A stretch of 64,000 nt of DNA from NCBI RefSeq assembly GCF_900048895.1, contig NZ_LT160640.1, positions 1 to 64,000 of the forward strand, read 5' to 3'. Source of the stretch: Neglectibacter timonensis. Its GTDB lineage: Bacteria > Bacillota > Clostridia > Oscillospirales > Acutalibacteraceae. Positions 55,462 through 64,000 of this stretch are shown piece after piece. Position numbers and translations under genes: made by a program. Under the pieces are notes generated by a model, which was not told the origin of the DNA, searched no databases, and saw only the letters and a list, made by a program, of their open reading frames with translations. Position 1 is the stretch's first letter. Every line of letters starts with the position of its first letter.

Positions 55462-56871
55462 ATGAGCGTCACATACTATCTGGCAGTGGATATCGGCGCG
55501 TCGTCGGGAAGGCATATCCTCGGTCATGTGGAGGACGGAAGGGTCATTTTAGAAGAGGTATACAGGTTTGAAAATAACCCAGAGGAGAAAAATGGCCATC
55601 TGTGCTGGGATCTTTCCCGGCTCTTCTCTCATGTACTGGAAGGGATGAGGGCATGCCGGACAGCTGGGAAGCTGCCTGTATCCATGGGAATTGACACCTG
55701 GGGCGTGGATTTTGTGCTGCTGGACCGGGAGGGAAAGCTGCTGGGAGACGCGGTGGCATACCGGGATGGCAGAACCAGCGGTATGGATGTAATTTCGGAG
55801 AAATGCGTCCCCTTTGAAGAACTCTATGAGAGAACTGGGATTCAAAAGCAGGTGTTCAACACCCTCTATCAGTTGACGGCACTGCAAAAGGAACAGCCGG
55901 ATTTGCTGGAACGTGCCCATCGGCTGCTGATGGTTCCGGATTACCTGCACTACTGCCTAACCGGAAAAAAAGAGAACGAGTATACGGAAGCTACCACCTC
56001 CGCTCTTGTCAACGCCAAGGAAAAGACCTGGGATTGGGAATTGATTGACCGCTTCGGATTTCCACGGCGTCTGTTCGATGAGCTTCGGATGCCTGGTTAC
56101 CTTTTGGGAGGACTGACGCCTCAGGTACAGGAAGCTGTAGGATTTGACTGTACGGTACGTTTGCCGGCAACCCATGATACAGGTTCGGCTTTTTTGGCGG
56201 TGCCTGCAAAGGACGAGGGCGGCGTCTACCTTTCCAGCGGCACCTGGAGCCTTCTGGGTTCGGAAAACAGGGAACCCATCACGACGGAGGCCAGTAGGAA
56301 AGCTAATTTTTCCAACGAGGGCGGTTATGAATATCGATTCCGATATCTCAAAAATATTATGGGCCTGTGGATGATCCAATCAATACGCAGAGAACTGAAC
56401 AAGGAATATTCCTTTGCTCAATTGGAATCCTTAGCCCGGGAAGCCGACCAATTCAAAAGCCGGGTGGACGTAAACGATGAAAGCTTTCTGGCTCCCAAAA
56501 GCATGATGGAAGCAGTGCGTGCGTTTTGCCGAAAAACGGAGCAGCCTGTTCCGGAGACTGTGGGGGAAGTGGTACAGTGTATCTATGGGAGCTTAGCAGA
56601 CTGCTATGCAGCCTCTATTCAGGAATTAGAGGCGCTTACACATCGAAGTTACACGGCGGTCAATATCGTGGGCGGGGGCAGTAAGGACAGCTATCTCAAT
56701 GAATTGACGGCTAAGGCGTCTGGGCTTCCAGTATTCGCAGGGCCTACGGAGGGAACTGCACTGGGAAATCTGATGGTGCAGATGATCGCGGCAGGTGAAT
56801 TTCCTTCGTTGGAAGCAGCCAGAAAAGCGGAAAGGAACAGCTTTCCTATTCAGGAATATCATGTGGAATAA
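55462..56871 (+). CDS. rhaB: Rhamnulokinase
   Basis: A 469-residue FGGY-family kinase that phosphorylates L-rhamnulose at C1. Landmarks are LAVDIGASSGRHILG (phosphate loop), MGIDTWGVDFVLLD, YRDGRTSGM, ATHDTGSAFLAVP, YLSSGTWSLLG and the late VGGGSKDSYLNELTAKASGLPVFAGPTEGTALGN. AAAGGGGGC precedes the ATG. It leads rhaB-rhaA-rhaD, 16 bases before rhaA. Confidence 0.96.
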   Translation: MSVTYYLAVDIGASSGRHILGHVEDGRVILEEVYRFENNPEEKNGHLCWDLSRLFSHVLEGMRACRTAGKLPVSMGIDTWGVDFVLLDREGKLLGDAVAYRDGRTSGMDVISEKCVPFEELYERTGIQKQVFNTLYQLTALQKEQPDLLERAHRLLMVPDYLHYCLTGKKENEYTEATTSALVNAKEKTWDWELIDRFGFPRRLFDELRMPGYLLGGLTPQVQEAVGFDCTVRLPATHDTGSAFLAVPAKDEGGVYLSSGTWSLLGSENREPITTEASRKANFSNEGGYEYRFRYLKNIMGLWMIQSIRRELNKEYSFAQLESLAREADQFKSRVDVNDESFLAPKSMMEAVRAFCRKTEQPVPETVGEVVQCIYGSLADCYAASIQELEALTHRSYTAVNIVGGGSKDSYLNELTAKASGLPVFAGPTEGTALGNLMVQMIAAGEFPSLEAARKAERNSFPIQEYHVE

Positions 56872-56887
56872 AATAGGAGGACTTTTT

Positions 56888-58138
56888 ATGGAAAATCGCT
56901 ATGAAGGTGCAAAGCGGCGCTATGAGGAATTGGGTGTCGATGTGGAACAAGCCCTGGAAAAGCTTGTGAAGGTGCCGGTGAGCATCCACTGTTGGCAGGG
57001 GGATGATGTCACAGGATTTGAGAACAGCGGTGAAGCGCTTTCCGGAGGAATCCAGGCTACCGGAAATTATCCCGGGAAGGCCCGCAATTTTGAGGAACTG
57101 ACAGCTGATTTTGAGAAAGCGTTAAGCCTGATCCCGGGAAAAAAGCGGATCAATCTGCATGCCAGCTATGCGGTGTTAGAACCCGGCGAACGGGCGGATC
57201 GAAATGCCCTGGAGCCCCGTCACTTTGAGAAATGGGTGGAATTTGCCAAAAGAAATAACATCGGTATCGACTTTAATCCCACCTTTTTCAGCCATCCCAT
57301 GATTCGGGACAATCTCACACTCTCTTCTCCGGATGAAACTGTAAGAAGATTCTGGGTAGAGCACGGGATCTGCTGCCGGAGGATTTCTTCCTATATCGCC
57401 CAGCAGCTGGGGTCTCCGGTCCTCTGCAATGTATGGATTCCTGACGGATATAAGGACATTCCGGCGGACCGCCTGTCTCCCCGGCTGCGCCTGAAGAAAA
57501 GCTTGGATGAAATTTTTGCGGAAGAGCTTCCAGGGGTTATCGATTGTGTAGAGAGCAAGGTGTTCGGAATCGGGATGGAGGCCTATACCGTGGGTTCTGC
57601 AGAGTTCTACCTGAGCTATGCGGCGTCTCATCCCGGCGTTTACGATCTTTTAGACAATGGACACTACCATCCCACTGAGATGGTCAGCGATAAAATTCCA
57701 AGCCTGCTTGCCTTTTTTGATAAGGTTCCGCTGCATGTGACCCGGCCTGTCCGCTGGGACAGCGACCATGTGGTGCTGCTGGAAGACGAGCTCAAGGAGA
57801 TAGCCAAAGAAATCGTGCGCAATGATGCGCTGGACCGCGTTCTGATTGGCCTGGACTTTTTTGACGCCTCTGTCAATAGAATTTCCGCCTGGATAGTGGG
57901 AACCCGCAACATGCAAAAAGCGTTGCTCTATGCTCTGCTGCAGCCTGCTGAAAAAATGAAGGAACTGCAGGACAAAGCGGAATTTACAGAGCTGATGATG
58001 CTTTCAGAAGAGTTGAAAACACTGCCGTTTGGCGATATCTGGGAGCACTACTGCGACACCCAGCACGTACCGGCGACCAAGGTATGGTTTGAAGAGGTAA
58101 GGCAGTACGAGATGGATGTGTTGAGCAGAAGAGGCTGA
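56888..58138 (+). CDS. rhaA: L-rhamnose isomerase
   Basis: A 416-residue RhaA, a metal-dependent TIM-barrel isomerase turning L-rhamnose into L-rhamnulose. It begins with VSIHCWQGDDVTGFE and includes INLHASYAV, GIDFNPTFFSHP, CNVWIPDGYKD, DNGHYHPTE and IGLDFFDASVNRISAW. The ATG at 56888 follows TAGGAGGA by six bases; the frame extends back into rhaB. Middle gene of the operon. Confidence 0.97.
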   Translation: MENRYEGAKRRYEELGVDVEQALEKLVKVPVSIHCWQGDDVTGFENSGEALSGGIQATGNYPGKARNFEELTADFEKALSLIPGKKRINLHASYAVLEPGERADRNALEPRHFEKWVEFAKRNNIGIDFNPTFFSHPMIRDNLTLSSPDETVRRFWVEHGICCRRISSYIAQQLGSPVLCNVWIPDGYKDIPADRLSPRLRLKKSLDEIFAEELPGVIDCVESKVFGIGMEAYTVGSAEFYLSYAASHPGVYDLLDNGHYHPTEMVSDKIPSLLAFFDKVPLHVTRPVRWDSDHVVLLEDELKEIAKEIVRNDALDRVLIGLDFFDASVNRISAWIVGTRNMQKALLYALLQPAEKMKELQDKAEFTELMMLSEELKTLPFGDIWEHYCDTQHVPATKVWFEEVRQYEMDVLSRRG

Positions 58139-58158
58139 GAAAGGAAGAGAGCAGAAGA

Positions 58159-58983
58159 ATGAAGGTCCAGGAAAATAAAACGGTTCGCGGTTATATCCGC
58201 ATGTGTGCCGACGGCTGGAAGCAGGGCTGGCATGAACGCAACGGGGGAAACCTCACCTACCGTATGCGGCCCGAGGAGACAGAGGCCTGCCGTCCTTACT
58301 TCTATGTATCCAGCCAGTGGACGGACATGGGGGTGCAAGCAGAGAATCTCGGGGGAGAGTATTTCCTTACTACAGGGAGCGGAAAATATTTCCGCAATGT
58401 TGAAGATGATCCAGAACACAATATTGGCATTGTAGAGATCAATGAAGCGGGCTCTGCCTGGAGGATTGTTTGGGGACTAGAGGGCGGCGCAAAGCCAACC
58501 AGCGAATTTCCCAGCCATTTTTTGAATCACAGTGTCAGGAAAAACGCTACCGGCGGTGAATGCCGGGTTATTTATCACGCGCATACGCCGTATCTGATTG
58601 CCCTGACCTATCTTTTGCCTCTGGAAGCCAAGGCGTTTACAAGAGCCCTTTGGCAAAGTGCTACAGAGTGTCCGGTGGTGTTTCCCGGAGGCGTTGGGGT
58701 CGTGCCCTGGATGGTGCCGGGCGGGGCGGCTATTGCCCGGGCTACCAGCGAACTGATGAAGGAGTACGATGCGGCTGTATGGGCCCATCACGGACTGTTC
58801 TGTTCCGGTCCGGATTTTGACACAACCTTTGGGCTGATGCACACCATTGAAAAGGCGGCACAGATTTATCTTCTGGTGCTTTCCGGGGGCCAGGGAAAGT
58901 TGCTTCAGACCATCCGCGATGATGATCTTCGCGCTATTGCCCACGATTTTGGCGTTACACTGAATGAAAACTTTTTGAACTGA
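58159..58983 (+). CDS. rhaD: Rhamnulose-1-phosphate aldolase
   Basis: A 274-residue class II aldolase that splits L-rhamnulose 1-phosphate into dihydroxyacetone phosphate and L-lactaldehyde. Landmarks are WHERNGGNLTYRM, TGSGKYFRNV, EFPSHFLNH, the zinc site in YHAHTPYLIALTYL, and AVWAHHGLFCSGPDFD. AGGAAGAG lies ahead of the ATG. It closes the operon; no rhamnose transporter or mutarotase is in the window. Confidence 0.97.
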   Translation: MKVQENKTVRGYIRMCADGWKQGWHERNGGNLTYRMRPEETEACRPYFYVSSQWTDMGVQAENLGGEYFLTTGSGKYFRNVEDDPEHNIGIVEINEAGSAWRIVWGLEGGAKPTSEFPSHFLNHSVRKNATGGECRVIYHAHTPYLIALTYLLPLEAKAFTRALWQSATECPVVFPGGVGVVPWMVPGGAAIARATSELMKEYDAAVWAHHGLFCSGPDFDTTFGLMHTIEKAAQIYLLVLSGGQGKLLQTIRDDDLRAIAHDFGVTLNENFLN

Positions 58984-58984
58984 A

Positions 58985-59026
58985 CAGAGAGGGGGACAAT
59001 GTCCTCCTCTCTGCTTTTCTTTTTTT
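58985..59026 (+). terminator. Terminator of rhaBAD
   Basis: CAGAGAGGGGGAC (58985-58997) pairs with GTCCTCCTCTCTG (59001-59013; one G-U) around AAT, followed by a T-rich run. Confidence 0.88.
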
Positions 59027-59077
59027 CGACAACATGCTATACTGATGCCAAATATAGTTGCGGAGGAGAGAGATTCC

Positions 59078-59959
59078 ATGGATTTGAAAGAGTTTGATCG
59101 TTCCGCGCAGGAGCTGCGGCTGCTGAATCTTTTGGTATGGAAGGATGGTAAGGAAATTCTGCGGCGGGATTACGACGGCGAAATACGCCGGAACCAGTAT
59201 TCTGCAAGTAAAAGCTTTACCAGCGCCGCGGTGGGCATCGCCCAGCGGGAGGGGCTGCTGAGCCTGGAGGAGAAGCTGGCAGATGTTTTTGCGGAGGAGA
59301 TTCCAGATGAGCCTGATGAATTTCTGCAGGAGGCCAGAGTGCGGGATCTGCTGACGATGGCGCTGGGACAGAAATCTCCTGCGCTGATGGGGGAACAGCG
59401 GCCGTTTTTAAAGGAACGTGATTGGGTAAAATATTCCCTTGCGCAGCCTTTTATCAGGAAGCCTGGCTCCGAATTTCAGTATAACAATGTAGGTCCCTAC
59501 CTGGCCGGAATATTGGTACAGAGACGTGCAGGCTGCGATTTAGTCAGCTATTTGACTCCCCGTTTGTTTGAGCCTTTGGGAATTGTGCGTCCCACCTGGG
59601 AGGCGGATCCGCTGGGCTATACCTTCGGCGCCGGGGGACTTTTTCTCTGTGTTTCAGAGCTGGCCCGTTTTGGCCAGCTTCTTCTGCAGCACGGGAATTG
59701 GAACGGCAGGCAGCTGCTGCCGGAGGAGTATGTCAGCGAGGCAACTCGGAAGCAGGCGGACAACGGAGGGGAGGGATACGGCTATCTCTTTTGGAGAGGA
59801 GCCAGGAACTCCTTCCGGGCCGACGGCAAGTATGGGCAGTTCGCTGTCGTTTTTCCTGATGACAACGCTGTAATTGCGACCAATGCTGAGTGCCGGGAGC
59901 AGGGAAAGCTGTTGGATTTTTTAATGGAAATTCAGCCGGAACTGCTTGCCTGCAGGTAA
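59078..59959 (+). CDS. Serine hydrolase of the class C beta-lactamase fold
   Basis: A 293-residue protein with no signal peptide, so probably cytoplasmic. SASK (S42-K45) is the catalytic SxxK and YNN (135-137) is the Tyr motif; the third KTG-like motif is not obvious. FSRT-like family context (LEEKLADVFAEEIPDEP, RDLLTMALG, GYTFGAGGLFLCVSELARFGQLLLQHG) marks the beta-lactamase/DD-peptidase-like esterase group. Unlikely to be a resistance enzyme; substrate unknown. GGAGGA precedes the ATG at 59078, which follows a TATACT -10 element near 59037. Confidence 0.87.
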   Translation: MDLKEFDRSAQELRLLNLLVWKDGKEILRRDYDGEIRRNQYSASKSFTSAAVGIAQREGLLSLEEKLADVFAEEIPDEPDEFLQEARVRDLLTMALGQKSPALMGEQRPFLKERDWVKYSLAQPFIRKPGSEFQYNNVGPYLAGILVQRRAGCDLVSYLTPRLFEPLGIVRPTWEADPLGYTFGAGGLFLCVSELARFGQLLLQHGNWNGRQLLPEEYVSEATRKQADNGGEGYGYLFWRGARNSFRADGKYGQFAVVFPDDNAVIATNAECREQGKLLDFLMEIQPELLACR

Positions 59960-60025
59960 CGCATTTTACCGCCGTCTGTTTAGCAAATGGCTTTAGAGCG
60001 GCGGATGACTCTGCCGAAAAAAATG

Positions 60026-60070
60026 GACCTGCTGCAGAGGAGAAAAACTCCTGAGGCAGCAGGCCCTTTC
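60026..60070. terminator. Hairpin between convergent genes
   Basis: CCTGCTGC (60028-60035) pairs with GCAGCAGG (60056-60063), and AGGAG (60038-60042) pairs with CTCCT (60048-60052) inside. A modest T-stretch follows on the plus strand. It ends the serine hydrolase transcript and perhaps the opposing one. Confidence 0.65.
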
Positions 60071-60097
60071 TTCAAATGGAACAGCGAATTTTGTTAT

Positions 60098-60475
60098 TTA
60101 TTTCAATAGATAGGAAATACCAAGAGCGGCAAACAGCAAAGCGGCGGCCAGCAGCATGGCGAGGGAAGCAGGATTAAATTCCAGTACACGATTCTGCCGA
60201 AATTTGGAGGGGCCCGTATTTTGAGATTCCTGCATGGCGACACTGGCATTCCAGTGAGCCTCCCCGGAGGCGTTAGCCCCGCCGGATGGAGTGAAAATGC
60301 CTGTGGTGGGAGAGCCCTTCTGCATGGCGAAAAGCCCCAGGACGAGAAGTACGATACCAATGTAGAAGCATAAGTCCTGAAATGAGGTGCCGAAGCGGCT
60401 GAACACAGCCGCGCAGAGGATACCGACACCACCCAGCACTGCGCCGAATATAAGGCCCTTCACTGCTTTTTTCAT
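60098..60475 (-). CDS. Small membrane protein, function unknown
   Basis: A 125-residue protein with hydrophobic segments near 8-25, 35-52 and 103-123, and a polar Gly/Asn/Ser-rich cytoplasmic or external loop between. No family recognised with confidence; the sequence GEAHWNASVAMQ in the loop is distinctive. A GGGAATGAGAG stretch lies just ahead of the ATG. It stands alone between two plus-strand genes. Confidence 0.7.
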   Translation of the reverse strand: MKKAVKGLIFGAVLGGVGILCAAVFSRFGTSFQDLCFYIGIVLLVLGLFAMQKGSPTTGIFTPSGGANASGEAHWNASVAMQESQNTGPSKFRQNRVLEFNPASLAMLLAAALLFAALGISYLLK

Positions 60476-60720
60476 AGAACTCTCATTCCCTTCTGCATAA
60501 AATTGGCATAACTGCCAATTCCATTATAAGGGAAAGCGGATTGAAAAGTCAAATTCTACTGACGGTTAGAAAATACGAAAAGAATGGCTGTTTCCGTCAA
60601 GAAAATCTATCGCGAGGTGCGGTATGCTAACGGCAGAGAGAATATTGTGACCAGCCGAATGTAGAGACCGAGTCAGAGGCTCCAACGCAGCTGGATTTAC
60701 TGTTGAAAGGGGGAAGGCAG

Positions 60721-61626
60721 GTGGAACATTGGGAAAAGGTGGAGGCGGTGCAGAGGATGCAGGATTATCTGCGTATACATGCTTCTGGGGAGCAATTTGA
60801 CTGGGAAGGCTTTTGGAAGGCGGCCTGCTATTCCAGACGCCATGCAGGCAGGATTTTCCGGGAACTTACTGGTTATACGCCGGGCCAATACCTCCGGAGG
60901 GTCCAGCTGACCCAGAGTGCTGAAGAATTGGCTAAGGAATCCTCTACCATACTGGAAACCGCGCTGTCCACAGGCTTCGATTCCCATGAGGGATTCACCC
61001 GAGCTTTTTCACGAATGTTCGGCGTGGCCCCCAGAGAGTATCGGAGGGAGAAAATGGCGATTCCTTTTTTTACCCAGTATCCGGTTCGCAATTATTATCT
61101 CTATATCACTGGTAAGGAGAGAGAAAAAATGGAAAAAAGCATGACAACCTGCACGGTGATCCCGGTGGAGCGATGCGCCCGTAAGCTGATTTTTCAACGG
61201 TCCAGGAATGCGACGGATTACTGGACCTACTGCGAGGAACTCAATTGTGATTGGGAGGGGCTATTCAACAGTATACCCCAAAAATTCGACACGGCGGCGA
61301 TCTTGGAATTACCGGATTTTCTGCATAAGGCGGGCTTTTCCAGGGTGGCGGCCGGTGTGGAAGTGCCGATGGACTACTGCGCCAGACTGCCGGAAAACTG
61401 TGAGCTGGCAGAGCTTCCGCCTTGTACATTGTTGTATTTTCAGAGCGAGCCCTTTGAGCGGGAGGAAGAGTTCTGCACAGCGATAGAAGCTGCTTTCCGG
61501 GCTGTGGAACGCTATGAACCGGGAAGGTATGGATTTGAATGGGCTCCCGACACCGCGCCCAGCTTCAACTTTGGGGCTTCAGCGGCAGAAGGGGCCAGGC
61601 TGGCTTATCCGGTCAGAAAGAAGTGA
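60721..61626 (+). CDS. AraC-family regulator with GyrI-like effector domain
   Basis: A 301-residue regulator with the AraC DNA-binding domain at the N-terminus (WKAACYSRRHAGRIFRELTGYTPGQYLRRVQLTQSAEEL, ALSTGFDSHEGFTRAFSRMFGVAPREYRR) and a C-terminal GyrI/BacI-like ligand-binding domain (about 145-301), as in Rob and multidrug-responsive regulators. The GTG start at 60721 lies behind GGGGGAAGG; TTG at 60703 is in frame. No obvious target gene lies beside it. Confidence 0.87.
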   Translation: MEHWEKVEAVQRMQDYLRIHASGEQFDWEGFWKAACYSRRHAGRIFRELTGYTPGQYLRRVQLTQSAEELAKESSTILETALSTGFDSHEGFTRAFSRMFGVAPREYRREKMAIPFFTQYPVRNYYLYITGKEREKMEKSMTTCTVIPVERCARKLIFQRSRNATDYWTYCEELNCDWEGLFNSIPQKFDTAAILELPDFLHKAGFSRVAAGVEVPMDYCARLPENCELAELPPCTLLYFQSEPFEREEEFCTAIEAAFRAVERYEPGRYGFEWAPDTAPSFNFGASAAEGARLAYPVRKK

Positions 61627-61699
61627 GTTCCACCATTCGGCTTTGTACCAAGTTTAAAACACCCCGGATGCAATTTTTTCGCCGCTTATGAATATGACA

Positions 61700-61741
61700 G
61701 GAGGCCGCTGCAGGATAAACTGCAGCGGTCTCCCTTTTTTC
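61700..61741. terminator. Terminator between the AraC gene and asnB
   Basis: GGAGGCCGCTGCAG (61700-61713) pairs with CTGCAGCGGTCTCC (61720-61733; one G-U) around a 6-base loop and runs into six T. It ends the plus-strand gene and probably also asnB. Confidence 0.88.
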
Positions 61742-61749
61742 ATTGAGCT

Positions 61750-63603
61750 TTAATTCTTAATAAAAAATTGGTCATACCAAATGATAAAGGTATAGAAGGA
61801 CCAGATTTTCTGCATATTCAAAGCCTTGCCAGCCTTATGATCGTCCAACAGTTTCATCAGTTCTTTTGTGACGAAGAATTTTTCAGCGATATCGCTTTGA
61901 AAGGCGTCTTTTACCTTATTGTAGTATTTGTCCTCCCGCAGCCAGTCGGTCAGAGGTACGGGAAAGCCCAATTTCTTTTTGTTGGCGGTGCGTTCCGGAA
62001 GCTGTTTGATGGCGGCGCTGCGCAGCGCTTTTTTAGTGGTCTCTGTAGCGCAGTCCGCCCGGAAGCGGGTGGGGATGCGGACGGAAAGCTCCAGCATTTT
62101 CTTGTCCAGGAAGGGAACCCGCAGTTCCAAAGAATTTGCCATACTCATGCGGTCCGCTTTCAGCAGAATATCGTAGATCATCCAGGTGTGCATATCCACA
62201 TACTGCAGCTGAGTGGGTTCATCCAGACCCGGTACCTCGTCAAAGTAACGTCTGCTGTATTCTTCCGGGAGAGAGGATGTGATTGTCCGCTTCAGATATT
62301 TCTGCCGTTCTGCACTCTGGAACACGTAGTTGGCCCGCATGAAACGTTGATAAGGCTCCATGGCGCCCCGCACAATAAAATGTTTTCCTTTGAATTCCGG
62401 CAGCCGTTTTGCTACTGCACCGGCCATTTTACGGACGGGACGAGGAATCTTTTTTGTGTACCGCTGGAAATGCCCGCCCTGCAGATACATAGGATATCCT
62501 CCGAACAATTCGTCCGCACCTTCTCCGGAAAGCACCACTTTTACATATTTACGGGCGTTCTGAGCCAGAAAATACAGGGGGATTTCCGAAGGGTTTGGCA
62601 GAGGTTCATCCATAAAATACTGGATTTCCGGCATGGCGTCAAAGAAATCATCGGCAGACACTTTATTGGAAATATTGGGAACCCCCACTACCTTGGAAAA
62701 ATCCTGGGCATAGGGCAGTTCACTGTACTTTTCCTCTTCATAACCCACTGAAAAGGTTTTTACCTTCTTTGTGCCCTTGGAGATTTCCTTGACCACATAG
62801 CTGGAGTCCACTCCTGAGGAGAGGAAACACCCCACTTCTACATCACTGATTTGATGCATGGCCACGGATTCGGTAAATTCCTTGGCAATGGCGTCTTCCC
62901 AGTATTCCAGGGGTTTATCCTCTTCGATGCGGTACTGGATCCGATAATACCGCTCAACTTCCAATTTTCCATTTTGGTACACAAAACAGTGTGCGCCGGG
63001 CAGCTTATAAACGTTTTTAAAGATGGTGTTTTCATAGGGGATGTACTCATAGGACAAGTATTCCGGGATTTTTTCTTCATCCAGCTCCTTTTCAAAGCAG
63101 GGATGGGAGAGAAAACTCTTGATTTCAGAGCCGAACATGAACTGGTTTCCCTTTTTGTAGTAGTAGAAAGGTTTGATGCCGAAAATATCCCTGGCTCCAA
63201 ATAACTTTTTCTCCTTTTTATCCCAGATAACAAAAGCGAACATTCCCCGCAGCTTTTGCAAAATTTCCTTTCCGTATTCCTCGTAGCCGTGAAGGATGGT
63301 TTCGGAATCGGATTTCGTAGTAAAGGTATGGCCTTTCTGCAGTAAATCCTCCCGCAGACTCTGGTAATTGTAAATCTCTCCATTGAACAGCAGGGCCTTT
63401 GAACCGTCCTCGTTGAGGATGGGCTGCCTGCCGCCTTCCAGGTCTATGATGGAGAGGCGGCGGAATCCAAGGGAAATGTCGTCGTCCACATAATAATGAG
63501 CATCGTCCGGACCGCGGTGTATAATGCGGTCGGCCATGGCATGGATAACTGTTTCATAGTCTGCAACCTCCGGAGTATTCCAGAAACCGACAAAGCCGCA
63601 CAT
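61750..63603 (-). CDS. asnB: Asparagine synthase (glutamine-hydrolysing)
   Basis: A 617-residue AsnB. The N-terminal amidohydrolase begins MCGFVGFWN, with Cys2 as nucleophile, and includes IIHRGPDDAHYY, FRRLSIIDLEGGRQPI and LFNGEIYNY. The synthetase domain has the PP-loop CFLSSGVDSSYV, SGEGADELFGGYP and LKADRMSMANSLELRVPFLDKKM. It makes asparagine using glutamine nitrogen; some relatives in Clostridia amidate wall peptides. An Asp/Glu racemase is encoded 26 bases upstream on the same strand, so the two are probably co-transcribed. Confidence 0.96.
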   Translation of the reverse strand: MCGFVGFWNTPEVADYETVIHAMADRIIHRGPDDAHYYVDDDISLGFRRLSIIDLEGGRQPILNEDGSKALLFNGEIYNYQSLREDLLQKGHTFTTKSDSETILHGYEEYGKEILQKLRGMFAFVIWDKKEKKLFGARDIFGIKPFYYYKKGNQFMFGSEIKSFLSHPCFEKELDEEKIPEYLSYEYIPYENTIFKNVYKLPGAHCFVYQNGKLEVERYYRIQYRIEEDKPLEYWEDAIAKEFTESVAMHQISDVEVGCFLSSGVDSSYVVKEISKGTKKVKTFSVGYEEEKYSELPYAQDFSKVVGVPNISNKVSADDFFDAMPEIQYFMDEPLPNPSEIPLYFLAQNARKYVKVVLSGEGADELFGGYPMYLQGGHFQRYTKKIPRPVRKMAGAVAKRLPEFKGKHFIVRGAMEPYQRFMRANYVFQSAERQKYLKRTITSSLPEEYSRRYFDEVPGLDEPTQLQYVDMHTWMIYDILLKADRMSMANSLELRVPFLDKKMLELSVRIPTRFRADCATETTKKALRSAAIKQLPERTANKKKLGFPVPLTDWLREDKYYNKVKDAFQSDIAEKFFVTKELMKLLDDHKAGKALNMQKIWSFYTFIIWYDQFFIKN

Positions 63604-63629
63604 GGCTAATCTTCCTTTCCTGTAGAAAA

Positions 63630-64000
63630 TTATGTAAACAAAACGGAGTATTCTGTTTTCAGAGGAGCGCCGCAGGCCTGTACGCAGCGCTTTGCCAGAA
63701 CTTCCAAGGCGTCTAAATACCCGTGGCCTAACGGCGTGTTTTTCTTTATGAGGGAAAGCTCGGTACAGCCGAGAATCAGGCTGTCACAGCCTGAGAGCTG
63801 CAGTTCACGGGAGACGGCTTCAAACTTTTCCGGATCGGCGGGCCTGCCCGCCTTGATTTCATCATAAATCAGAGACATCACAAGGTTTTGGCCGTATGAA
63901 CCAGGCACGGCGGACTCCAGTCCGCAGGCTTCCAAGGCGGTTTGGAACAGACCGGTGCTCACTGTGCCTGTAGTGGCCAGAATGCCTGCCTTTCTGCGTC
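63630..64000 (-). CDS. Aspartate/glutamate racemase family protein (5' end outside window)
   Basis: The C-terminal part of an amino-acid racemase, cut by the right window edge. The open frame continues past 63962 to the edge and encodes KAGILATTGTVSTGLFQ, the substrate-binding ATTGT motif of the family; the second catalytic cysteine is in LILGCTELSL. It interconverts L- and D-aspartate or glutamate, or a related amino acid. Linked to asnB by a 26-base gap. Confidence 0.88.
   Translation of the reverse strand, partial: RRKAGILATTGTVSTGLFQTALEACGLESAVPGSYGQNLVMSLIYDEIKAGRPADPEKFEAVSRELQLSGCDSLILGCTELSLIKKNTPLGHGYLDALEVLAKRCVQACGAPLKTEYSVLFT

Noticed and set aside
59078-59959. A beta-lactamase conferring resistance
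   Set aside because: Only the SxxK and Tyr motifs are shared; there is no signal peptide and no clear KTG motif, so a general serine esterase is the safer call.
61768-62751. A 327-residue plus-strand frame over asnB
   Set aside because: Antisense shadow of asnB with no recognisable motif or start signal.

Overview
The window is a chromosomal segment of a low-to-mid GC Firmicute of class Clostridia. The 16S rRNA sequence (read by eye, not aligned) looks like the Oscillospirales / Clostridium leptum side. The gene content agrees: rpsF-ssb-rpsR with a zinc-type S18, many zinc-ribbon proteins, single-gene ABC-2 exporters, LytTR/DUF3021, and canonical sigma-A promoters with AGGAGG Shine-Dalgarno sites. 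The family placement is an inference.

Layout. 1-6000: an rRNA operon (promoter, leader, 16S, tRNA-Ala, tRNA-Ile, 23S) followed directly by tRNA-Lys, Glu, Asn and a CAU tRNA, with no 5S gene visible after 23S. 6000-8500: a small AT-richer patch with an HPr-kinase-like P-loop protein, a VOC protein and a GNAT acetyltransferase. 8460-14500: a Tag glycosylase fused to a pyrophosphatase-like domain, an ABC-2 exporter (ATPase plus two permeases), a methyltransferase, a LytTR/DUF3021 pair and a SprT-like metalloprotein. 14600-24070: a two-component system divergent from a five-gene operon that joins a binding protein carrying an N-terminal propeller-like region, two sugar-type ABC permeases, a HlyD-like adaptor and a MacB-like membrane protein, with no ATPase. 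This is the most unusual locus in the window. 24170-31600: lipoprotein, amidohydrolase, rpsR-ssb-rpsF, a cysteine-rich protein, galU, a zinc-ribbon membrane protein, prfB and a GNAT protein.

31800-45100: an EctB-like aminotransferase, tRNA-Leu, catalase with a candidate peroxide-type operator, a rare-sugar locus (allulose 3-epimerase, GH32-like hydrolase, LacI regulator) with a perfect 46-bp palindrome, an Lrp regulator back-to-back with a MATE exporter, a DUF3089 lipoprotein, and an HTH/DUF6773/small membrane protein module. 45170-54200: asnA, a SanA-like protein, a PASTA pseudokinase, a WYL regulator, a DtxR-type regulator, a CcdA-TlpA fusion, an Rrf2 regulator, DUF3783, YaaA and a monofunctional glycosyltransferase. 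54360-64000: an AraC regulator with a structured leader ahead of rhaB-rhaA-rhaD (L-rhamnose to dihydroxyacetone phosphate and lactaldehyde), a serine hydrolase, an AraC/GyrI regulator, asnB and the 3' part of an Asp/Glu racemase that runs off the end.

How the genes work together. Rhamnose and allulose catabolism each carry their own regulator beside the enzymes. Redox handling is represented by catalase, YaaA, CcdA-TlpA and the Rrf2 regulator. Start codons were moved from the longest possible ORF wherever a Shine-Dalgarno site or a promoter inside the ORF showed the shorter start is right. Functional calls come from recognised motifs and remembered family features; no database search was run.
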